Shown: positions 40,327 to 48,519 of the stretch, in pieces
How the letters are laid out: every line of letters starts with the position of its first letter
Numbering within the stretch: position 1 is the first letter of the stretch
Source: Thecaphora thlaspeos
Taxonomy: Eukaryota; Basidiomycota; Ustilaginomycetes; Urocystidales; Glomosporiaceae
Assembly (NCBI GenBank): GCA_900291925.1
Contig: UWYS01000006.1
Coordinates: 310,001-374,000 of the forward strand
DNA: 64,000 nt
Direction: 5' to 3'
Notes under the pieces: model-generated
Database searches by the model: none
Told to the model about the DNA's origin: nothing
The model's input: the letters and a program-made list of their open reading frames with translations, nothing else
Program-made: the position numbers and the translations under genes

Positions 40327-40998
40327 ATGTCCGATACAGTAGCTCTGAAGCGTCAGTTGCAGATCAAGACGGGTGTTGTCAAGCGGTACGTTTCACCTCG
40401 TACCTCCTCCCGCCCTCCGTCCCTTTTCCTTCCTTTTCACTCCACAAAGGTATTCTGGACAGCTCAACCCGCCCCGCTCTGCCCAACTCACCTTGGACTT
40501 CCCACAGCTTGACAGCCGAATCAGCTTCTTACGTCACGGAGGCCTTGGAACAGGAGAGGAGAGTGGAAAAGTTCGTCGCGGAGGGTCGAGATGAATGGGA
40601 CGTAAAGAAACAGGTACGTCTACCTCCCTTCCTTCCATGCCAATCGTCAACTTTGACTGAACCCCCTTTGCATTGTCGGTGGGATTACGCAGAGGGAGGT
40701 GTTGGAAGATTGCCGTAAGATGATTCCGGACAGTCGAAAGAGGTTGGACAAGGCCACAGAGGATCTGGAAAGCTTACTCGTACGTATCCCACCCCCCTAG
40801 TCGCCTCCGCTGTTCGCGTAGAAGACAATGTGGACTGAAGATTGACAAGTTTCTGCCCTCCGCACTCCCTCTGTTTCTTCTACTGCGCAATGCGGCAACG
40901 GATAGGAAGGTATCGGATCAGACGAACCGTCGTTGAAGGAAGAAGTCGAGACGGCCCAGGCTTTCTGTGACAAGGCGAGGGAGAGCCTCAAGGCGTAG
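40327..40998 (+). CDS. TBCA: Tubulin-binding cofactor A
   Basis: Small helical-bundle chaperone that holds beta-tubulin during folding (yeast Rbl2). Exons 40327-40385, 40508-40613, 40693-40779 and 40906-40998, giving 114 residues, the usual size. Segments: ALKRQLQIKTGVVKRLTAES, EALEQERRVEKFVAEGRDEW, DVKKQREVLEDCRKMIPDSR, KRLDKATEDLESLL and EEVETAQAFCDKARESLKA. The charged heptad pattern fits three antiparallel helices. The exon 4 acceptor (ggatag) is short of pyrimidines but is the only one giving frame and the conserved tail. Confidence 0.92.
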
Positions 40999-42627
40999 TT
41001 GCGTACAGGTCTCACAGTGGACACATTGATGTTGAGCCTCCTCGAAGGGGGCGAGGGAGGTCTGAACCTGCATCGATGCTGCTTACGACGGGGAATCGAA
41101 GCACGCAATTAAGCGCAGCTATCACACCTCGTCTTTCGGCCGTGTGTCTACTTCCGGCGGTCCTTCGAGGGGAGGAAGGGCTGAAGCGAGAGTTGGAGAG
41201 ACACGGGGTTGGAATCGACTCGATATGATTCTTGATTCTGTCTACTAAAAGCACAACATGGGGATGATGCCAAACTGATGGATGCATAGAACCCGTAAGG
41301 GAGGGCGTAGAGCTGAGCAGGCGGGCGGGCAAGTATTAGGAGGGACAAAGGGGGGAGAAGGGGGGAGCTGTGACTACCTATTGTGTGTGTGTGAGGGACA
41401 AAGACTTAAGGCGAAGAGCAAAGTAGACAGGGAGGACGTTGTGTGACTGACGAGAGTGTATGAGGGGTGTGGGTCGATCAACAGGGGCAGGGATGAGGAA
41501 GGAACCAGGGGCGGAAAAGAGATCGGCTACCCTCTAGGTGATGATGGACCTGGGACTCCCCTTCTAAATTACTGCTACGCGGAGCGCCCGGGAACGGGGA
41601 ACGTGTAGAGACCTTGTCTGACGATGGAACAAGCGAGCAATAAACCAAAAGGCGAGAAAGACGAAGGCTAGAACAAGGCGGCATGGGGTTTGGTGGGTTT
41701 CTTTGTTCTTGAGTCTTGCACACAGCAAGTTGACCGTACCGTAGCGTACCGTAGCACATCGGGACGCCGCCCGACCGAGAGAATGAGATCGAGAGAGGGA
41801 GGGAGAGAGAGAGAGAGAGAGAGAAAGAAAGAGAGAGAGACCATAGAAGGCTGGGGATGCTTCGAGACGTTACGCTGTGGCGCGGCCCTGATGTCGAGGA
41901 GGTGGCTGTCTTTTGGGAAGAAGGGAATGCCGGTGATGCTGGTGACGAAGGGGCGTAACGGAACGGAACGGAACGTTGTACGCGCCGGGCACAACGATCA
42001 AGGAGGGGTCGACCACAAATTGCTGCGAGCGAAAGCGCGAGAGGAAAAGAGGCGAGAATTTGGAGATGCCGCCTGGCTCCGGGTGAGTCGTGTATGTTTG
42101 GAGCCGGGGACTCGGGAAACGGCCAAAGAGATGGGCCGAGAGCTTGAGGGCATAAGAGGCTGGCGGGAGGGGGGGAAGGGACAGGAGAGCCTCTAGAGGA
42201 CTCGTCGTGCCGACCGACCAACCCTGCGATGAGACAAGAAAGCTGAGCGTGGGTATTCCGTTTTGAGAGGGGGGGGGAGGGGGGGCGGAGATGTGACCTG
42301 TTTTGCTGCGAATGCGGGAGCGCCTCCTGGATGACAGTCTTGCGTTGCTTGTGCGCATTGAGAGCGCGAGAGAGACTCAAGCCGAGGAGTGCTCGACGAA
42401 ATTTGAGCGGCAGTTGCGTCGATCTTGTACGTGCTCTGGCACATTGTCGATGACGAGATGATGGTAGCGCTCCGCAACGGCCTTGGGGAACGAAGAGGGA
42501 TTGATAGCCAAATCGTTGGCCACCTCAGTGATCGGAGCGATGGGCGGGTGGTACCCTCCTCAACGGACGCGGGCGCGGCTCGGAAGCGACACGACTCAGC
42601 GAGGGATGCAACCGGCGCGAGGGGCGC
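40999..42627. other. Convergent intergenic region of about 1.6 kb
   Basis: 3' flanks of cofactor A and the RNA-binding protein gene. Holds a (GA)n tract at about 41802-41841, a GTACCGTAGC doublet near 41735, a GGAAC triplet near 41959 and a G-rich run near 42269-42290. The part next to 42627 is probably a 3' untranslated region. No further gene supported. Confidence 0.5.
41802..41841 (+). repeat. (GA)n microsatellite
   Basis: Purine tract of GA dinucleotides with a few AAG interruptions. Confidence 0.85.
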
Positions 42628-45174
42628 CTACGCCTCGACGCCACCGTCCGCCTCTCTGCGCGCGTCGGGCCGCTGCGGTTGCTCGTCCTTGCCGTCGGTG
42701 GGCAGCTCAGTCCTCCCACCGACCGGCGAGTCTGCCGGGCTGAAGGGCGAGAAGAGGAAGGCGGACGGATCGCGCGTGTATCCCCTTCCGTGTCCGCCGT
42801 CGCCCTGAAGCGAAGCCTCCCTCGTCTTGTACTGCGCCGAACCCTTGGCACCGTCGTCGAAATGGAGACTTGCAAAGGCATGGACGAGGTCGTTGCCCGC
42901 AGCTGCGGAAGGGTAACCTGGCTGCGACTGGTGAGGCATCGGTCGCGGCGGTCCATACTCGGACGTCGGAGGCGCGTTCGAGGCGGCCAGAAGCTGCTGC
43001 AGCGTCGACGGGTTCAGCGATGCCAGCGCCTCATAGTCGTGGTGGGACGGAGGGTGATAGCCGCGATCGGAACCGTCCAGGAACTGCGGCTGGTGATGCG
43101 GGAAGAGCGGATGTTGGTGCTGGTGCTGCAGGGAATGCTGCTGCTGGTGCTGTTGCGACTGCTGATGCGGATGCTGCAGGTGCTGGGGTTGGTGCTGATG
43201 CTGGTGCGATTGCGGTTGTATCGACAGATGCGAGGGCGAAAGCTGATGAGGCAGGCTGTGCGGTGGAGGCCGATGCACCTGTGCCGGACGATAGGCCGCC
43301 GATCCAAGGGAGCTGGTAGCAGCGCCGGCATTGGCCGCAGCGAGCTGGCGCGCCAAGGTCGAGAGGGGATCGTTGGAGAACGCGGTGTGGTCGCCGTTCA
43401 GGTGCGAGTGGCCGCTGGCGGCTGACCGCGTCACGTTGGCCTGGGCAGCACTGAGGGCAGAGCCTAATCCCGCCAGTTGCGCCAACAGCGATGGAGTCAG
43501 AGCACTCAGTCCCGCCAGACCGGCCAGGTGGCCCAACTGACTGGCCTGCTGGACAGCCTGGGCTGCTGCGGCCGCAGCCTTGTCTCCCTGGCTCCTTCCC
43601 CAGCTGAGCCGGATGCGGGCATTGCCGACGGGGAAGCCGTTCATCAAATTGATGGCCCGCTCCGCGTCCGTCTTGTGGACGAACTGGACGAAGCCACATC
43701 CCTTGCCGGGCGGAATCTTGACATAGGTGATCTCACCGTACGGCTCAAAGAACTGCCGGAGCGTGTCCTCGGAGATGAGAGACGAAAGGCCTCCGACGAA
43801 CACCGTCGTGTTGTTTGGGTCCATGGCGCTCGGCTTGGGTGGCCCAGAGACGGCTGCGGAGCCCGCGGCGCTAGCGGGCGTGTAGGCTCGACCCGACGGC
43901 GGCGAGACCGTGCGCTCGAGAAGGTCAACGCCCGATAGTGGTGGCGGCGGCGGCGGGAAGCCGGACTGCTGCGCGTGGAAAGCGGCCAGACTCTGCTGCT
44001 GCTGCTGGTCGTTGACGCTTGCCTTTAAGGGCGAGTTCGACGTGATGGGCGAGGCGAACTGCATCATCGACGGGTGCTGCTGTTGCTGCTGCGGCGGCGC
44101 CGGGTTCGGCCTTGGCTGCGGCGAGGCAACGCTGCTGCGACCATACCCGCCGTGCTGCAACAGGTAAGCGGCAGACTCCTCGGCGGCTGCGTGGTGCGGC
44201 TGCGGCATCCGAAGCGGGTGCGGGAGGGCGTCGACCGCGGTCGGCACCGTGTTTGGCGAGCTACGGCTCTTTGGTGTCGTTGTACTGACACGCAGCGGTC
44301 GACCCGGCGAGAGACCATTGGCCGGCGACACCACAACCCCTTGCATTTCGACCAGCGCCCGGTTGCAGTCGGCCTCGCGGGTGAACCGCACGAAGCCGTA
44401 GCCCCTCGATGCGCCTGTGACCGGATCCGTCATAATCTTGGCCGACTTGGTTGAGAGGAACGGGGCCGGACCGACCCGAGCGCCGTGCTGGTAAATACCC
44501 TGCATCCTTTGAGCATGGGCGTGCGCGACGGCGAAGGGATGCTGCGGCGGCCAAGGCGGTGGTTGTAGGAACTGCGTAACCAGGTCCTCCTCGCGCAAGT
44601 CTGGGCTCAGATCGCCGATGAAGATGCTGAACTCGGGGTCCTTGGATCCTCCACCACCACCTCCGCCTCCATTCGAAAAGGCCGGCCGAGACGCGGAGCG
44701 AGGCACATCCCTTCCCGCAAAACTCTCCTCCGACAGCGAGGACTGGGGTCGATCGTGGGCCATCAGACCCGGCGAGGCAGAAGGCGCAAAATCTAGCGGG
44801 CCTTTAGGATAGGCGGACCGGCCATGCTCAATGCCACGATCGGCGCCGGTGACGGGTCCTCTGGGAGGGGAAGCCGAGTGCTGGAAGGGAGCCTGAAGTG
44901 GGCCCGCCCTCGACGATGCCTCGACGAACGTGCTCGGGCTGAACACGGGGCCGCGCGACAGGGGCGATGCCGTACGCTCCAGGTAGCCGTGCTGTTGCCT
45001 GAAGCTCGACATGTTGGCATCGGCGGTGCCGGCAGGCCTAGGCGCGCTGTCCTCCGGGGACATGCCCTTGGGCATGACAAAGGTGATGCCGTTGCGCAGC
45101 TCGGCGTCTGGATGCTCGCTCTGCTGGTAGTGCATTGGCGGCAGAGCGCCGGCACGCGGGGCGCTGGTCGACAT
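42628..45174 (-). CDS. Nam8/Ngr1-like RNA-binding protein with two RRMs
   Basis: 848 residues in one exon from the ATG beginning MSTSAPRAGALPPMHY. The open frame reaches upstream to 45567, but that part is low-complexity and reads as leader. RRM-A (about residues 187-298) has FSIFIGDLSPDLREEDLVTQ and RGYGFVRF, with a long insertion between beta1 and beta2 (QPPPWPPQHPFAVAHAHAQ). RRM-B (about 459-521) has TVFVGGLSSLISEDTLRQFF, CGFVQF and the end ARIRLSWGRSQ, which is highly typical of the third RRM of Nam8/Ngr1/Csx1 proteins. A separate first RRM is not seen. Long Gln/His-rich stretches follow, as in post-transcriptional regulators that form granules. Possible roles are splicing or mRNA stability; which one cannot be told here. 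Confidence 0.85.
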   Translation of the reverse strand: MSTSAPRAGALPPMHYQQSEHPDAELRNGITFVMPKGMSPEDSAPRPAGTADANMSSFRQQHGYLERTASPLSRGPVFSPSTFVEASSRAGPLQAPFQHSASPPRGPVTGADRGIEHGRSAYPKGPLDFAPSASPGLMAHDRPQSSLSEESFAGRDVPRSASRPAFSNGGGGGGGGSKDPEFSIFIGDLSPDLREEDLVTQFLQPPPWPPQHPFAVAHAHAQRMQGIYQHGARVGPAPFLSTKSAKIMTDPVTGASRGYGFVRFTREADCNRALVEMQGVVVSPANGLSPGRPLRVSTTTPKSRSSPNTVPTAVDALPHPLRMPQPHHAAAEESAAYLLQHGGYGRSSVASPQPRPNPAPPQQQQQHPSMMQFASPITSNSPLKASVNDQQQQQSLAAFHAQQSGFPPPPPPLSGVDLLERTVSPPSGRAYTPASAAGSAAVSGPPKPSAMDPNNTTVFVGGLSSLISEDTLRQFFEPYGEITYVKIPPGKGCGFVQFVHKTDAERAINLMNGFPVGNARIRLSWGRSQGDKAAAAAAQAVQQASQLGHLAGLAGLSALTPSLLAQLAGLGSALSAAQANVTRSAASGHSHLNGDHTAFSNDPLSTLARQLAAANAGAATSSLGSAAYRPAQVHRPPPHSLPHQLSPSHLSIQPQSHQHQHQPQHLQHPHQQSQQHQQQHSLQHQHQHPLFPHHQPQFLDGSDRGYHPPSHHDYEALASLNPSTLQQLLAASNAPPTSEYGPPRPMPHQSQPGYPSAAAGNDLVHAFASLHFDDGAKGSAQYKTREASLQGDGGHGRGYTRDPSAFLFSPFSPADSPVGGRTELPTDGKDEQPQRPDARREADGGVEA

Positions 45175-47403
45175 GGCGGGAGAGAACTCGATGCGCCTTG
45201 GACCTCGTCCGAGACAAGGCCAAACGGTGTCGGCAGGGGCTCGCTCGCAGGGTAGAAAGGCAGGTAGCTCCAGTCTGGTCGGGCGTCTGCGTCTAACTGG
45301 TGGGGGAGGAGGGTTGCGCGGACCGTGACGAGACTGCGTCGGATGCGGTGAGGCCTGGGTTCGAGTGGATGAGAGAGAGAGAGAGATGGACGTAGGCAGA
45401 GTGGTGAAGGTGATTGGTGAGTCTTCCTGGTTGTCTTCCTCTTGAGCGATGGGGAAGGACGGGGAGTGCAGAACTCTAAGCGTGCTGAACGTACGTGTCG
45501 CAACGATCAAAGGGAACGACAGGCCAGGGGACCGCGCTCGCCGAACAAGAAACGGTCCTGTGGGCACGGCGACGGTGCGAAGGTTGCGCCGGCTGTGTTC
45601 TCGCAGAAAGACCAGGGCGGTTCTGTACCGTGCCTGGGTACGCAGCGCAGCTACTCTGGATGAACCTGCCGCTAAGCCTGGTCGGACGCGCAGTGGTAAG
45701 GGTGTGTGCTGTGACGCCTGTCCCGAAAAGGCCCAAAGGCAACGAGCTCAAAAAGGCCAGAGTGGCCCTTATGAAACGGAAGCGCAGGCGGCGTCAAGCG
45801 CGGCTGTTGCAACGCGGCGAAAAGGGGAAAAGAAGGCGCCAGGCACTCCCGAGATGACAGGGAGGCAGGGGATTCCGAGGAACCGGGTAAAGTGGCGACG
45901 CGCTAGAGGGAAGGCTTTCTGCCACCCTCGCGGAAGTCTAAAGGAGGTGGGTATGGTCGTCCGAAGTGCGGGCCTTGAGTTGTACGAAGCTGAAGCCCGG
46001 TCTAGGGCGGGGCGAAGCGGGGCGTAAGTTGGCTTGGAGCGGCGTGTATGTGAAGCTTTTGTGGCGGTGTCGTCAGGTCTAAGTAAGGGGCCTCCTGTGC
46101 AAGATGTACAGCTCCGGGCAGTGGTGCAGTGGTGGGGGAGGTAAAAGTGGAAGCGCGGTGCCAGAGAAGGTGAGGTTGATGGAATGGTCGATAGGGAGGC
46201 TAGACGCGCTGCGGCCGTCGTTTGTCGTTGTGGATGCTGGGTGTGTGGCGAGTGGGGAACTAGTCTAGGGGCGATGTCGATTGTGGGAGGATGATGGGGC
46301 CGGACTACTCGAACGGGGGCGACTCGTGTATGAAAAGTCGATGGACGTTGTGTCTAGAAGGGGGCGCAGCTGGCGAGGGATGGGTGAGGGCATTGGCGGG
46401 GGATGAAGAGAATGGGATCATGGGGCGGGCGAAGGGGGAGGCGGCCAAGACGAAGAAAGGGCGGAGGCGATGCGTCGGCGGCGGGGCGGCCGAGGCGTCG
46501 TGGAACGCGAGCAGGCCGACCGCCTCGCCCCGCCCGCCAAACCCCGATTCTTCGTCGTGGCCGTGCGTGTGTGCGCTCGCTCTCTCGCTCTCTGCTTGCA
46601 AGGCAGGCGGCCGCCTGTCCCCTGACGCCCGCTTTTTGAAAAGATGGTCAAGTGGAAGGTCAAAGTGTTCTCCACCAAGCCATCATCCGAACGCGCCCCC
46701 ACCGCAGCAATCCCGAACTCTCCTGCCGGAACAGCCTCGCTGCTCCTCTCTGTTCGTCCTCATACATAGTACATACGCATACGCCTTCCGTACTCCTCTG
46801 TACGTTATTTGTCTCGTCGGACCAAAGGCTGTCCTACTCTGCGTGCTGTTGGGCCTAGGGAAGAGACAAGCTAGACCTGGGCGAGTGGCGAGAAAATAGG
46901 ACGCGAGACGACGCACCTGATTACCCGTACGGTTCGGTGCGGAGCGAGTGGCGGGCGATTTCTGCGCCACAACATCCTACAGTAAGAGGGCTGCTGGCGC
47001 TGGCGGCCCATCGAAAGGAGCGGTGTGCTTGCTGGTGGCAAGGTCAGCCCTTCCCCGATGCTGCATATACAGTAGTCCAATCGGTGAAAGCTGCACTTTT
47101 GATTCTGAGCACGCTGTGGATTCCCCAAAAAACGTCGAGACGCAGATACCTCCGAAACATCCAAGCTAGTTAAGGGAACCGTGGAAGTGACATGCAGCAG
47201 GTCCGACAATAAGGCGGGATGCCCGCGAAAATTGCGCTCGGCGATCATGCGGTATGTCCGCCGATTAAAGAGCCGAGGAGTAGGCCTCGCTACCAAGGTG
47301 ATCGGTCGGATCCTCGCGGATATTGTGCAGGCAAACAACCTGCCTCCACAAGTCGCGTTGACGGTAGCAGACCAAGGTGGTATTATGCGTGGTGAGTGCA
47401 CAC

Positions 47404-48345
47404 CTTTCGCGCGAGAATTCATTCTGCTCCACCGAGTCGTGTCGCGATCGCAGCACGTCTCTCGCGCGAGTCCATACCCGGCCCTGAAGTCACGCGGTAC
47501 CTAGCCGCGCACGCGCCCGCTGGGCGCGTCTCGCGCGAGTGAATTTTCACCCAGCAGATGACGTTGTCCGCGGCCAAGCTCGCACCCCAGGCGGACGCCG
47601 ACAAGGGTTGGCGAGCCGTGGGCGCGGTTTCAACTCGCGTGAGACGCATGGGCCTTAGCATGGACGCGTCTTGACGGCCGTAACATTACTCGCGCGAGAT
47701 ACGTGCGGCAGCTAGCTGGTGCACCTGATCACGTGTTTACTCGCGCGAATGACGTGAGGCGGCCGGGCTTTCTGCTCCGTTCACGGGCGCCATTTTGTAT
47801 CGGCCGATTTGTTAAGGCAACCCGATTTTCAATCACGGCCCTTTCGAGTGCGCCGATCATGTATTGACCGATTTGATAGGGCAACCCGATTTGAAATCGC
47901 GGCTCTTTCACGCGAGCCGATTTTTTATTGGCAGATTTGTAAGGGCTCCCCGATTTGTAGGCGCGGCACTTTTACGCGCGCCGATTCTCGGGCGAGACGC
48001 GTGCAGGTGACGGGCCTGAATTTGGAGGAGCGCGTGTCTACTCGGGCGAGACGCCTCGGGCGGCGGGTTGACGCGCCTGAACATGGAGAAGCTCTTGTTT
48101 ACTAGTATCGGCCGGTTTGTAGGAATAGTCCGGATTGTATCGGCCGAAATGTTTTGGCATCCTGATTTGAAATGGCCCATTTGCCTCGTCCCGTTTTACT
48201 CGTGCGAGACGTTAATGGCCGCTGGGCAACGCGTCTGGACCTGGAGTTCTTCAAATCGCGTGTTTACTCGGGCGGGACGCGCCCTCAACGCGACCTGGAT
48301 GTAGAGGTCACTAGATTGCCTGTTTACTCGGGCGAGACTAAATAC
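47404..48345 (+). repeat. Array of GTTTACTCGSGCGAGACGCG elements
   Basis: About 11 copies sharing a CTCG[CG]GCGAG palindrome core: near 47405, 47456, 47524, 47631, 47687, 47735, 47983, 48035, 48194, 48261 and 48321. From 47983 on, the flanks are also shared: GTTTACTCG before and GACGCG after, then a 30-40 bp spacer with a loose GACCTGGA/GGCCTGAA-TTGGAG signature, giving a period of about 50-70 bp. Copies are diverged, so this is an old or slowly evolving array. It is CpG-rich and lies wholly between genes. Confidence 0.8.
47791..47985 (+). repeat. Three tandem copies of a 64-bp CCGATTTG repeat
   Basis: Units near 47791-47857, 47858-47921 and 47922-47985 share the order ATTG-CCGATTTG-TA-GGGCAACCCGATTTG-AAATCGCGGC-CTTT-GCGCGCCGAT. 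A diverged fourth copy lies at about 48103-48181 (tatcggccggtttgt and cctgatttgaaatgg). This unit differs from the palindrome element and is embedded in its array. Confidence 0.8.
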
Positions 48346-48519
48346 CCTTGCCAGGATGTTCGCAGCGTGAGACAGACCGACACGATGCAGACATCTCCCC
48401 CTTGACACACGGTGTATCGACGGACGACGGTAAGCTGATGCTGTATTAAGATCGATGCCGATGCAAATGTAAAGACTCTCCAAGACAAAGCTGTGTAGTT
48501 AACTGCGGGCACGCTCCTA

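Larger units (their letters stand above)
45175..48519. other. Largest gene-free stretch (3.3 kb) with repeat arrays
   Basis: 45175-45570 is the probable leader of the RNA-binding protein gene. 45570-47390 has no convincing gene on either strand. 47404-48345 holds the two repeat families described separately. 48346-48519 flanks the USP stop codon. Frames crossing the stretch show no conserved domains. Confidence 0.6.

Noticed and set aside
45449..46027. 192-codon open frame in the leader of the RNA-binding protein gene
   Set aside because: Arg/Lys-rich low-complexity translation with no recognisable domain; compatible with antisense of an untranslated leader.
46871..47422. 183-codon open frame on the - strand in the repeat-flanking region
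   Set aside because: Start is followed by Arg/Ser/Pro-rich sequence without any domain or splice context; it overlaps the first copies of the palindrome element and looks like chance openness in GC-rich DNA.
47181..47504. 107-codon open frame on the + strand (RYVRRLKSRGVGLATKVIGR)
   Set aside because: Some residues look protein-like, but there is no start context, no homology I know and no conserved exon neighbours; the frame overlaps repeats.
47404..48345. CRISPR array
   Set aside because: Repeats are diverged, spacers vary in length and share sequence with one another, and the host is a eukaryote.
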